A stretch of DNA of 64,000 nt from Pseudomonas wayambapalatensis (GTDB lineage Bacteria > Pseudomonadota > Gammaproteobacteria > Pseudomonadales > Pseudomonadaceae): assembly GCA_014268975.2 (NCBI GenBank), contig CP077096.1:3633501-3697500 (forward strand). Reading direction: 5' to 3'. The translations under genes and the position numbers were made by a program. The notes below the pieces were generated by a model. The model did no database searches and was not told the DNA's origin. It saw only the letters and a list, made by a program, of their open reading frames with translations. Position 1 is the first letter of the stretch. Every line of letters starts with the position of its first letter. Below are positions 9,981-18,987 of the stretch, one piece after another.

Positions 9981-9995
9981 TTGCACAAACCGCAA
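9981..9995. promoter_or_regulatory. Candidate LysR-type operator
   Basis: The interrupted palindrome TTGC-N7-GCAA contains the T-N11-A layout (T at 9982, A at 9994) bound by LysR-type regulators. It lies in the 100-base divergent gap between the TauE/SafE gene and the LysR gene, ending 13 bases before the LysR start. Autoregulation plus control of the exporter is the simplest reading. Confidence 0.45.
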
Positions 9996-10008
9996 TGAGG
10001 AACCCGCC

Positions 10009-10908
10009 ATGGCATTGGATATGCTGCGCGAAATACAGGCTTTCGTCAGCGTCGCCCACAAGCGCAGCTTCGTTGCCGCCGCCCGCGCCCTGGGGCGCTC
10101 ACCCAGCGCCGTAACCCGCGCAGTGCAGGCGCTCGAGGACAACGCTGGCACCCGCCTGCTCAATCGCAGTGCCAACGCCGTGACCTTGACCGAAGCCGGT
10201 GAGCACTTGCTGCCCCACGCACAGCGCTTGCTGGAGGTGCAACGTGATGCCGCCGATGAGCTGGCGGCGCTGAGCGGTTCGGCACAGGGCTGGATCCGCT
10301 TCGCAGTGCCCGAGCTGCTGGCCCAGAAGGTACTGCCGGCGGTGCTCGCCGAATTCTCCCAACGTCACCCCCAGGTCACCCTGGACGTGCAGTTCGGCGA
10401 TCAGGCCCTCGACCCGGTGCAAGGCAAGTTCGATTTCGTGGTGCGCGGTGCCTTTCCCCAGTCGAGCGAACTGATCGGCTATCCACTGTGGAACTACCGC
10501 CGCCACCTGTACGCCAGCCCGGCGTACCTGCAGCAACACGGCTTGCCACTGGAACCCGAGGAGTTGGGCGGCCATGCGCTGATCCTGCACACCGCTCCCC
10601 GCATCCTCAAGGCTTGGCATTTCTACCGCGACGGCCAGATCACCAGCCTGCGACCACGTCCGCGCCTGCGCCTGTCTGCAGGCACTGCGGTGTACCAGAG
10701 CGCGCTGGCCGGTGCCGGCATCGCCCGTCTGGCCGACTGGCTGGGCGAGCCGCAAGTGCAGGCCGGGCGCTTGCTGCGGGTATGCCCGGCGTATCACCTG
10801 ACCTCCAGCAGCGGCCAGGATCCGCAGATGCATGCGCTCTACCCGCCTGGCGAACAACCGGCTCGGGTACGTGAACTGCTGCAGGCGCTACGACGCGCGC
10901 GTCCCTGA
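10009..10908 (+). CDS. LysR-family transcriptional regulator
   Basis: This 299-aa protein has the classic LysR layout. The N-terminal winged helix-turn-helix (about 1-65) includes SFVAAARALGRSPSAVTRAV and ALEDNAGTRLLNRS. It is followed by a periplasmic-binding-protein-like effector domain (about 90-295). The ATG at 10009 has GAGGAA upstream and is preferred to an ATG 36 bases earlier. It is divergent from the TauE/SafE exporter, the usual arrangement for a LysR protein and its target. The effector is unknown; a sulfur-containing anion would fit the neighbour. Confidence 0.93.
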   Translation: MALDMLREIQAFVSVAHKRSFVAAARALGRSPSAVTRAVQALEDNAGTRLLNRSANAVTLTEAGEHLLPHAQRLLEVQRDAADELAALSGSAQGWIRFAVPELLAQKVLPAVLAEFSQRHPQVTLDVQFGDQALDPVQGKFDFVVRGAFPQSSELIGYPLWNYRRHLYASPAYLQQHGLPLEPEELGGHALILHTAPRILKAWHFYRDGQITSLRPRPRLRLSAGTAVYQSALAGAGIARLADWLGEPQVQAGRLLRVCPAYHLTSSSGQDPQMHALYPPGEQPARVRELLQALRRARP

Positions 10909-11034
10909 CCCCCAGACAGCACTGTACAAATTCTGCTCAATTTAACAAAGGCCGCTTCGTTACTGGCTTGTAGCGTTTTATCCACAGACCTACCCACGTT
11001 TTTTGTGGACAGAATTCCGAGCCCAGTTAACGAC
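10909..11034. other. Intergenic stretch with a consensus DnaA box
   Basis: This AT-richer gap between the convergent LysR gene and the 64-aa gene contains a perfect DnaA-box nonamer, TTATCCACA, at 10978-10986. About 18 bases later comes TGTGGACAG, an imperfect inverted copy. No hairpin with a T-tract is obvious. A single good box can occur by chance. Confidence 0.5.
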
Positions 11035-11229
11035 TTATCGCACACGCAATAGTGCAGCATTCGCTAGCCTGACCAATTCGATCCACTCGCCAACGTTGAT
11101 CGCCCCGGCACGCTCGAGTTGCTCGGCACAGACCAGTGCCTGCTCGTAATCCCGTTCGCTGGCGATACCGGTGCCGACGAACCTCTCCCGCCACTCCAGC
11201 ATCGCTGCAGTGCCCTTCTTGCTTTCCAT
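11035..11229 (-). CDS. Small conserved-looking protein, 64 aa
   Basis: This is a soluble acidic 64-aa protein without cysteines, signal peptide or membrane segment. The predicted helical text includes MLEWRERFVGTGI and DYEQALVCAEQLERAGAINVGEWIEL. CGGAG lies upstream of the ATG at a suitable distance, and codon use is like the neighbouring genes, so I consider it real. I do not recognise the family, and I assign no function. It is transcribed away from the 27-aa membrane protein gene's terminator. Confidence 0.6.
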   Translation of the reverse strand: MESKKGTAAMLEWRERFVGTGIASERDYEQALVCAEQLERAGAINVGEWIELVRLANAALLRVR

Positions 11230-11401
11230 GTACGACTCCGAGGCAGGTGGGCTGCCGTCAAGCCCAAAAACGCCAGACGCCCCACGCTCGGGGGCCGAAA
11301 ACGGCCGCGGGAGATTACACGAACGGTTATCAAGTGAGAATAAATATCAAGAAGAAGCCGACAGACAGTCGATGAGCGGCGTGGCAGGAGGTAAAACGCA
11401 T

Positions 11402-11430
11402 CGAGCCCGTCTCACAGGTAGACGGGCTCG
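11402..11430 (-). terminator. Terminator of the 27-aa gene
   Basis: An 11-bp perfect stem (CGAGCCCGTCT, 7-base loop, AGACGGGCTCG) begins 20 bases beyond the stop of the tiny membrane-protein gene. On the minus strand it is followed by GATGCGTTTTACC with a short T-run. Confidence 0.75.
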
Positions 11431-11450
11431 GGGAAGTTGGACGGGATATT

Positions 11451-11534
11451 TCAGCCCGGTGGGATGGTACCCAGCAAGCCGATCAGGATCGTCAGCATCA
11501 GGAAACCACCCAGGAACAACGCAAGCTTGCCCAT
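11451..11534 (-). CDS. 27-aa single-span membrane peptide
   Basis: This very small frame reads MGKLALFLGGFLMLTIL followed by IGLLGTIPPG and a TGA stop. It is a basic N-terminus, one hydrophobic span of about 18 residues, then a Pro-Pro-Gly end. The support is a well-placed GAGG six bases before the ATG, and a strong hairpin terminator 20 bases after the stop, so the gene forms a compact transcription unit of its own. The function is unknown. Membrane microproteins of this size often bind a larger membrane complex, but nothing here names the partner. The alternative is a chance frame in a regulatory RNA. Confidence 0.6.
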   Translation of the reverse strand: MGKLALFLGGFLMLTILIGLLGTIPPG

Positions 11535-11710
11535 TGGAACCTCGACAAAGTGGGGACTGAACGGCAGAGCTGCCCGCCAGGGATGCGGTGCAGCTGCGCT
11601 TGCCCGGCGCATACCGCTTCGTACGGCTGGGCTTGAGGGGCATTGTCAGGCCTTGGCTGATACGGTTACAGATTCAGGTTGCCGTAAAAAAAGCATATCA
11701 GATGGGTCGT

Positions 11711-12064
11711 TCAGTCCAGCCGTCGCAACTTCTCCTGCGGCAACCACCCCAGTTCACCGTTGCGCTGTCGCCGACACCAGAGCCAGCCGTTCAAGCGCCG
11801 CAGCCCCACCACCTCGTGCCCAGGATCGACGTCCAGCTCATGGGCCGAATACGACTCCAGTGCCCGCCCCTGGCCGACACCCAGGCACTCGATCAACTGC
11901 CCCGGCACCCAGCCTGGCTCGTGCCCCTCACAGCTGCACAGATACCAGTCCTGCCAGTCTTCCTCACCCTCGTAACGTTGCCCGATCTGCAACAACGTCC
12001 CTCGGGCGAAGCGAATGGGTCGAGGGTATTCACTGCGATGGCTTTCGATCACCACGTATTTCAT
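11711..12064 (-). CDS. Double SH3-like domain protein, 117 aa
   Basis: This cytoplasmic 117-aa protein consists of two tandem bacterial SH3-like beta-barrels. The first runs over about residues 5-60 and ends WYLCSCEGHEPGWVPGQLI. The second spans about 65-115 and includes DVDPGHEVVGLRRLNGWLWC and LGWLPQEKLRRL. The repeated G-W-[VL]-P motif is the family mark. GGGAG lies upstream of the start. Such pairs mediate protein binding, and there is no enzymatic motif. It is followed on the minus strand by the 27-aa gene after a 180-base leader. Confidence 0.75.
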   Translation of the reverse strand: MKYVVIESHRSEYPRPIRFARGTLLQIGQRYEGEEDWQDWYLCSCEGHEPGWVPGQLIECLGVGQGRALESYSAHELDVDPGHEVVGLRRLNGWLWCRRQRNGELGWLPQEKLRRLD

Positions 12065-12106
12065 ATCCCGCTCCCTGGCTTCAGAAGAATCAATCCTGGC
12101 AGCCGC

Positions 12107-12598
12107 TCAGAGGCTCATGACCATTTCATGCCAGGCCATGCCACCGTGATCGGAACTGGAAGGTTTCACGTACTGGTATCCCATCTTTTCGTACAACCCT
12201 ACATGCTGGTCCTTGCACATCAGGTGAATGGTCTTCTTGCCGCGTTCGCGCATCTGCTCGATGAAGCGCGTCATCAGTTGCCCGGCGTAACCGCGCCCCT
12301 GAAACGCCGGATCGACCACCACCGACATGATCACCACGTTTGGCGCCAGGGCATCGTGCCCAACCAGCTCCTTGAACGCCTCATCGGACATCACCACTTC
12401 GTGAGCACAGCCACTGTTGATGAAACCCACCACCTGGCCGTCCTGCTCCAGCACCAGAAAGCCCTCCGGGTACTGGGCGATGCGCGTGGCAATCTTCTCC
12501 CGCGTGGCCGCTTCGTCGCCTTCATAGGCAGTGGTTTCGATGTGATAGCAGCGGTCCACATCCGAAGGCGTGGCGGGGCGGAAAACAGGCGTATTCAT
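12107..12598 (-). CDS. GNAT-family N-acetyltransferase
   Basis: This 163-aa GNAT acetyltransferase has the acetyl-CoA pyrophosphate loop QGRGYAGQLM inside VVVDPAFQGRGYAGQLMTRF (about residues 100-120). It then has the motif-B segment HVGLYEKMGYQYVKPS. The domain fills the whole protein. The substrate is unknown; the layout resembles small amine or amino-acid acetylators. It lies upstream of the SH3-domain gene on the same strand with a 42-base gap, so the two may be co-transcribed. Confidence 0.85.
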   Translation of the reverse strand: MNTPVFRPATPSDVDRCYHIETTAYEGDEAATREKIATRIAQYPEGFLVLEQDGQVVGFINSGCAHEVVMSDEAFKELVGHDALAPNVVIMSVVVDPAFQGRGYAGQLMTRFIEQMRERGKKTIHLMCKDQHVGLYEKMGYQYVKPSSSDHGGMAWHEMVMSL

Positions 12599-12689
12599 GG
12601 GGTAGGTCCGTGTCTCGATAAGCAGAGGACGACATCCTAACCGGAGCGGCTCGGCTTCGCACCGCGATCACACGTCACACCCTGCTTAA

Positions 12690-13118
12690 CCGAGCATTAC
12701 CTGTGCGGCACGCTTTGTCTGTTGGCCTGGGAGGATGTAGACCTGTCCGCTGATACCGTCGAGATCCCGCGGGCACGGTGGCTGGCCAGTACAAGGCGAC
12801 CAAGACCCGGCGCTCGACACGCACGGTCAAGCTGCTTGCCCCAGCTCTGCGTGCTCTATAGGCGCAAGTGCAGTTCACCATGAATCTGCCGGCGGAGCTG
12901 ATCGAGGTTATCGATCGAGACAATCGGACTGTGCGCGAACAGCGCGTGCGGTTCGTCTTCCACAACACCGCCACAAACGAGCCGTAGCGCGCATCGGACG
13001 AGCTGCGACACGGATGGTGGATCACGCACCTGGAAAAAACAGGCGTGCACCAGCGCGGACCAAAACCTGCCGGCACGCGGTCGCCAGCCAGATGCTGAGC
13101 AGCGGCATTCATTCGAAG
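12690..13118 (+). pseudogene. Decayed phage-type tyrosine recombinase (integrase)
   Basis: Read with frameshifts, the stretch gives the C-terminal half of a phage integrase. The pieces are LLAWEDVDLSADTVEIPRA, then in a second frame VAGQYKATKTRRSTRTVKLL, then LIEVIDRDNRTVREQRVRF and ELRHGWWITHLEKTGV. After another shift comes CRHAVASQMLSSGI, which matches the conserved H-x-x-R/Q-x-M-L box region. There are in-frame stops at 12859-12861 and 12985-12987. A one-base loss lies near 12780 and a frameshift near 13065. The catalytic C-terminal tyrosine block is missing. It is a non-functional relic of a mobile element. Confidence 0.8.
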
Positions 13119-13225
13119 TGTATCCCTGAATTAGGGATAGCCTTGACACTGAACTCATTCTTGACGGTAAACAAGCGGATTGGCCACGGTAGGACTTCCC
13201 CAGCACGGACAAAGCTCCTGCGACG

Positions 13226-14617
13226 CTAATCTCCTACCCGGACGCTTATCGTCTCTCGCAAACACTGAATGAATACCGCCTCCTGAAGATAGGCCACATT
13301 CAACCGGGTCCACGCGGTCACGGCTTTCTGGTTGGTCTGGAAAATCGCCCCCGGCGCCAGCATCACGCCCCTGCCCTGCACTTCACGGGTCAACACGGCG
13401 GTATCATCGATACCCGGAAAACGCGCCCACAAGTACAAGCTCTGTTCCGGCCGGCAGAACACCTCGGCGCCGAGCTCATCCAGCACCCGCAACCCGCCTG
13501 CGGTGGCCTCCCGCACCCGGTCCTGCAGGCGCATCAGGTGGCGCAGGAAGTGCCCTTCGCTGAGGATCACATCCGCCGTGCGCTCGCACAGCTCAGAGCA
13601 ACTGGTGTGCAGCATCATCTGCAGGTCAGCCAGCTCGTCGATGGCCTCCTTGCTGCCGGCGATATAGCCCACGCGCAAGGCCGCCGACACCGACTTGGAG
13701 AAGCTGCCGATGTATAGCGAGCGGCGCAGCTGGTCGAGCGCCGCCACCTTCAGCGCCGAGCTGGGCTTGAAGTCGGCCAGCGCATCGTCCTCGACCAGCA
13801 GCAGGTTGTTCCGCTCGGCCAGTTGCAGCAGACGGTGGGCCTTGGCCGGGGAGATATCCGAGCCGGTGGGGTTGTGACACACCGACTGGATGAAGAACAG
13901 CTTGGGCCGTTCGACACGCAGCATAGCTTCCAATACGTCCATGTCCGGGCCGTCCGCCAGGCGCGGCACGCTAAGCAACCGTGCGCCATGCAACTGCAAC
14001 TTACCGAACAGCGGGTAGTAACCCGGGTTTTCCACCAACACTGCATCTCCCGGCACCACGAAGCGGCGGATGATCAGGTCCAGCGCATGGTTGGAGCCGT
14101 GGGTAGTCACAATCTGCCGGGGCGTGGCATTGATGGCGTAGCTGGCCAGCTTGCGCACCAGGCTCTGGCGCAGCCCCGGGTTACCCAGCCGGTTGCCATA
14201 GCGGAACAGGTTGCCGGCGCCGCTGCGCATCGCCTGCCGGGTAAATTTGTCGAGGCGCATGTCCTGCAGCCAGGCCACTGGCGCAAAGCCCTCGCCCAGC
14301 GGCGCCAACCCGGGCTCGCGAACAAACTGCTGACGCATCATCCAGATGGTGTCCATGGCCCGGGTATAGGGCCGCGTTTCATCCACTTCGGCAGCCTGTG
14401 CCTGTGCCTCAACGAAAAAGCCCTGGCCGTGGCGCGCCTCCACCAGCCCCTTGGATGCAAGGATCTCGTAGGCGGTGATCACCGTGTTCTTCGAATACCC
14501 GTGCAAGCGCACGTATTCACGTAGCGATGGCAGGCGGTCGCCAACCTTGAGCACGCCGCTGCGGATCTGCTGCTCGACCGCATCGGCAACCTGTTGGGCA
14601 AGGGTGACACGGGTCAT
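13226..14617 (-). CDS. MocR-type (GntR/aminotransferase) regulator
   Basis: This 463-aa PLP-binding transcription factor has a GntR winged helix-turn-helix at about residues 5-70 (VGDRLPSLREYVRLHGYSKN). The rest is an aminotransferase-I-like domain with VENPGYYPLF, CHNPTG (248-252) and the Schiff-base lysine K308 in GSFSKS. The start at 14617 is chosen because MTRVTLAQQVADAVEQQIRS begins the domain; a longer frame to 14713 would run through the divergent promoter. It faces mvaA head-on across 150 bases, so it is the likely local regulator of the mevalonate cassette. The effector may be an amine or PLP adduct, or the fold may have been adapted to a cassette metabolite. Confidence 0.9.
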   Translation of the reverse strand: MTRVTLAQQVADAVEQQIRSGVLKVGDRLPSLREYVRLHGYSKNTVITAYEILASKGLVEARHGQGFFVEAQAQAAEVDETRPYTRAMDTIWMMRQQFVREPGLAPLGEGFAPVAWLQDMRLDKFTRQAMRSGAGNLFRYGNRLGNPGLRQSLVRKLASYAINATPRQIVTTHGSNHALDLIIRRFVVPGDAVLVENPGYYPLFGKLQLHGARLLSVPRLADGPDMDVLEAMLRVERPKLFFIQSVCHNPTGSDISPAKAHRLLQLAERNNLLLVEDDALADFKPSSALKVAALDQLRRSLYIGSFSKSVSAALRVGYIAGSKEAIDELADLQMMLHTSCSELCERTADVILSEGHFLRHLMRLQDRVREATAGGLRVLDELGAEVFCRPEQSLYLWARFPGIDDTAVLTREVQGRGVMLAPGAIFQTNQKAVTAWTRLNVAYLQEAVFIQCLRETISVRVGD

Positions 14618-14640
14618 CGGCGGGTTCCTTGGCTGCATTG

Positions 14641-14675
14641 GGTACAGACTGGGTACTGTTGGGCAAAACTGTACC
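14641..14675. promoter_or_regulatory. Candidate MocR operator between regulator and mvaA
   Basis: In the divergent gap there is GGTACAG at 14641-14647, a direct near-copy GGGTACTG at 14651-14658, and the inverted copy CTGTACC at 14669-14675. Two direct repeats plus an inverted one, at about one-turn spacing, is the sort of site MocR proteins bind. No other repeat stands out in this gap. Confidence 0.55.
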
Positions 14676-14767
14676 TTCAACAAAGGGCACAGTGGTTGCA
14701 CATTAAGCACCACGCCAGCGCCGCGCTCAAGGCGCCGCCCAATAACAATGACACCAACGGAGCCTTC

Positions 14768-16050
<1,283 letters not shown>

Positions 16051-16054
<4 letters not shown>

Positions 16055-16977
16055 CCATGGCTCCGGCGCAAGCGGTAAAAGTGTTTGAAGTCGGCCCGCG
16101 CGACGGCCTGCAGAACGAGCGCCAGCGGTTGTCGGTGGCCACGCGCGTGGCGCTGATCGACGCGCTGGCGGCCAGCGGCCTGCAGCATATCGAGGCCGGT
16201 GCCTTCGTGTCGCCGCGCTGGGTGCCACAAATGGCCGGCAGCGACGAGGTGTTGCGCCAGTTGCCCGCCGACGACGAGGTCAACTACACAGCCCTGGTCC
16301 CCAACCTGCAAGGCTTCCAGGCCGCGCAGCGGGCCGGCTGCCGCGAGGTGGCGGTGTTCGCGGCCGCCTCCGAGGCGTTTTCGCGCAATAACATCAATTG
16401 CTCCATCGATGAAAGCTTCGAGCGCTTCGCCCCGGTATTGCAAGCCGCCAAACAAGCCTCTGTCCGCGTGCGCGGTTATGTATCCTGCGTGCTCGGTTGC
16501 CCATTCAGTGGCGCGGTGGCGCCAGAGGTAGTGGCGGCGGTCGCACGCCGCTTGTATGAACTGGGCTGCTACGAAATCAGTCTGGGTGACACCATCGGCG
16601 CCGGCAGACCGGACGCGACCGCGCAACTGATCGAACACTGCGCCCGGCAAGTGCCGGTGACCGCGCTGGCCGGCCACTTTCACGATACCTGGGGCATGGC
16701 CATCGCCAATGTCCACGCCGCACTAGCGCAAGGTGTACGCACCTTCGACAGCTCGGTTGCCGGCCTTGGCGGCTGCCCCTACTCGCCCGGTGCTAGCGGC
16801 AACGTGGCCACCGAAGAGCTGCTGTACCTATTGCACGGCCTGGGCTACAGCACAGGTGTCGACCTGCAGGCGGTGGCCCGGGTTGGCGTGCGTATCAGTG
16901 CCGAACTGGGCATCGCCAACCGCTCCCGCGCCGGCCTTGCAATGGCGGCAAGGAGCGCCGGCGAACAACACCTGTAG
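16051..16977 (+). CDS. mvaB: Hydroxymethylglutaryl-CoA lyase
   Basis: This 308-aa lyase of the HMGL-like TIM-barrel family cleaves HMG-CoA into acetyl-CoA and acetoacetate. FEVGPRDGLQNE at about residues 11-22 is the N-terminal signature, carrying the metal aspartate. VSCVLGCPFSG lies mid-protein. GLGGCPYSPGASGNVATEEL near residue 240 contains the catalytic cysteine and the HMGL signature. The ATG overlaps the mvaA stop. The product acetoacetate needs CoA activation and thiolysis, and those genes are not in this window. Confidence 0.95.
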
Positions 16978-17030
16978 TACTTGTAGCACCCGAATAATAA
17001 CAACGTGCCCGCAAAGGCAGGAGAATGCCA

Positions 17031-17528
17031 ATGACCCTTGAATGCCGCCTGCACCCCCGCGCACCGGAGGTGAACCAGGCTTACGACAACCTCTATGAAG
17101 TGTGGGGCGACACCGTGGACAGCCGCCACCTGATCGCCGCCATCGCCATCGGCGCCGCCTGCAGCCTGGGCACGTTCTTTCTCGCCGAGCACCTGCTGAC
17201 CGGCTGGGTCCAGTCCAGCCAGATGGCCCGTGCCTACGCCATGCTGCTGGGCATTCTCGGCTCGCTGTTGGGTGGCGGGGTCAGTGCCTGCCTGTTCAAA
17301 CCCAAGCGCCATGTGGTCGAACACGTCGCCGACCCGGCCTGGCGCCAGCAGGTGATTGAAGAACTGCGAGATGAATACGGCGGTATCGGCCAGCTCAGCG
17401 ATCTGCCGCAAGAAGTGCGCAACGAGCTGCGCGAACTGGGCCTGGAGCGCTTGTTCGCCGAAGCCGAACCTGCCAGCCCAGCCGTGGCCTGCTCAAGCAC
17501 TGCAACCCTGAAGCGAGGGACCGCCTGA
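17031..17528 (+). CDS. Small membrane protein of the mevalonate cassette
   Basis: This 165-aa protein has two clear membrane helices (about residues 27-52 and 65-88, the second glycine-rich). They lie between a short cytoplasmic N-terminus and an acidic, helical C-terminal tail (QLSDLPQEVRNELRELGLER). The ATG at 17031 is 7 bases after AGGAG; an ATG 6 bases earlier is less well placed. The stop overlaps the start of the permease (TGATG), so the two are translationally coupled. It occupies the place of the small TctB subunit of tripartite tricarboxylate transporters, though TctB usually has four helices, so the match is by context only. Confidence 0.6.
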   Translation: MTLECRLHPRAPEVNQAYDNLYEVWGDTVDSRHLIAAIAIGAACSLGTFFLAEHLLTGWVQSSQMARAYAMLLGILGSLLGGGVSACLFKPKRHVVEHVADPAWRQQVIEELRDEYGGIGQLSDLPQEVRNELRELGLERLFAEAEPASPAVACSSTATLKRGTA

Positions 17529-18910
17529 TGGACGCCTTGTTCGACCAGGTACTGATCGCCGTACTGATGGGGGTAATCGGCGCTGTGGTGTTCTCGGCCA
17601 TCGGCCTGATTTCCGGCAGCGACGAAACCACCACGCTGGCACCGCTGACCTTGCTGGTGGTGCTGCTGGGTGTGCCCGCTGCCGGGGTGTTCACCTTCTT
17701 CCTTGCCGGCGCGGTGGCCAAGCACATGACCCATGCGGTGCCCACGGCGTTGCTCGGCATCCCCGGCGACACCATGGCCACGCCACTGATGCGCGAGGCC
17801 AACTTCCTGCGCAACCTTGGCGTGCCGCATATTGCCCTGCGCAAGATGATCTCCGGCGCGGTCATCGCCGCCCTGGTGGCCCTACCGCTGGCGGTTCTGT
17901 TCGCCGTACTGCTGGCGCCGTTCGGCGATGCGATCAAGCAGGCCGCGCCTTGGGTATTCCTCGCAGCCGCCACCATCATTGCCTACTTCTCGGCCGGCCG
18001 CTGGGCCTCGGTGCTGGCGCTGCTGCCGTTCGTGCTGGTGATCATTGCTTTGCAGACCCTGACCACCCAACACGGCGTCAAGCTCAGTGTCAGCTACTTC
18101 CTGGGCATCGCTATCGGCCCGCTGATCGCCGCCCTGTTCGCCATGCTCGCCCCGGCAGAGCGGGCTCGGATAAAGCGCAGTGTGCCGCGCACCTTTGCCC
18201 TGTCGCCAGACGTCAAGAGCTGGGGCGGCTGGTTCCCCAACCCGCTGAAGGTGCTGGACCGCCGCCAGGCCGGCTGGACCCTGGCCACCGCTACCGTGTC
18301 GAGCGCCACCTTCGTATTCAGCCCGGTGGCAATGACGGTGATCCTCGGTGAAGTAGTCGGTTCGCGCATCAAGCACGCCTATCATCGCCTTACCTCGGTG
18401 ATCAGCGTGCGCAACGGGGTCACCGAGTCCACCTACATTGCCGAGGCATTGATCCCGCTGATCGCCTTCGGTCTGCCGCTCAGCCCCGTGGCTGCCGGCC
18501 CGGCCGCGCCGCTGTTCAACGCCCCGCCACGCTTTACCGTGGATGCCGCCAGCGGCCAGGTGAACAATCTGCACAACCTGCTCAGCGCCGGCGAGTTCCT
18601 TGCTTTCGGCATGCTCGCAGTGGTGATCGCCATTCTGATCGCTTACCCATTCTCGATGAATTTCGCCCACCGCGCCGCCTCGTTTGTTTCGCGGCGCATC
18701 AGCCACGAGGCGGTGATCGCCACCTTCGTCGGCCTGATTTTGGTGATCGGCCTGTGGGAAGGCGGCTTGCTGGGACTGCTGGTGATACTCACGGTCGGTC
18801 TGCTGGGTGGCTTCCTGTACCGCTTTATCGGCTTCAACATCGGCGTGCAGTTCATGGGCTACTACACGGCCGTGCTCAGCGTGCCGGCCATCGTCGCCCT
18901 GTTCGTCTGA
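17528..18910 (+). CDS. TctA-like permease, probable mevalonate importer
   Basis: This 460-aa, strongly hydrophobic protein has about 11-12 helices. Two halves each show a re-entrant-type motif: AIGLISGSDETTTLAPLTLL with TALLGIPGDTMATPL in the first, and VTESTYIAEALIPLIAFGLP in the second. This resembles the duplicated IPG/GLPG motifs of TctA, the large subunit of tripartite tricarboxylate transporters. The similarity is distant. No TctC-type binding protein is encoded nearby. Position between mvaB and an outer-membrane porin makes mevalonate, or a related hydroxy acid, the likely substrate. Confidence 0.65.
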   Translation: MDALFDQVLIAVLMGVIGAVVFSAIGLISGSDETTTLAPLTLLVVLLGVPAAGVFTFFLAGAVAKHMTHAVPTALLGIPGDTMATPLMREANFLRNLGVPHIALRKMISGAVIAALVALPLAVLFAVLLAPFGDAIKQAAPWVFLAAATIIAYFSAGRWASVLALLPFVLVIIALQTLTTQHGVKLSVSYFLGIAIGPLIAALFAMLAPAERARIKRSVPRTFALSPDVKSWGGWFPNPLKVLDRRQAGWTLATATVSSATFVFSPVAMTVILGEVVGSRIKHAYHRLTSVISVRNGVTESTYIAEALIPLIAFGLPLSPVAAGPAAPLFNAPPRFTVDAASGQVNNLHNLLSAGEFLAFGMLAVVIAILIAYPFSMNFAHRAASFVSRRISHEAVIATFVGLILVIGLWEGGLLGLLVILTVGLLGGFLYRFIGFNIGVQFMGYYTAVLSVPAIVALFV

Positions 18911-18987
18911 CCTGACCTTCTCCTGCTCCACCACGTAGCCACAGGGGCTGCGTGGTTTCATTCGCCTGCAATAAAGGAACAACAACA

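Noticed and set aside
11230..11400. A Fur-box-like text (GATATTTATTCTCACTTGA on the minus strand) ahead of the 64-aa gene
   Set aside because: It matches the 19-base consensus in only about 12 places, which is too weak in an AT-rich spot to call.
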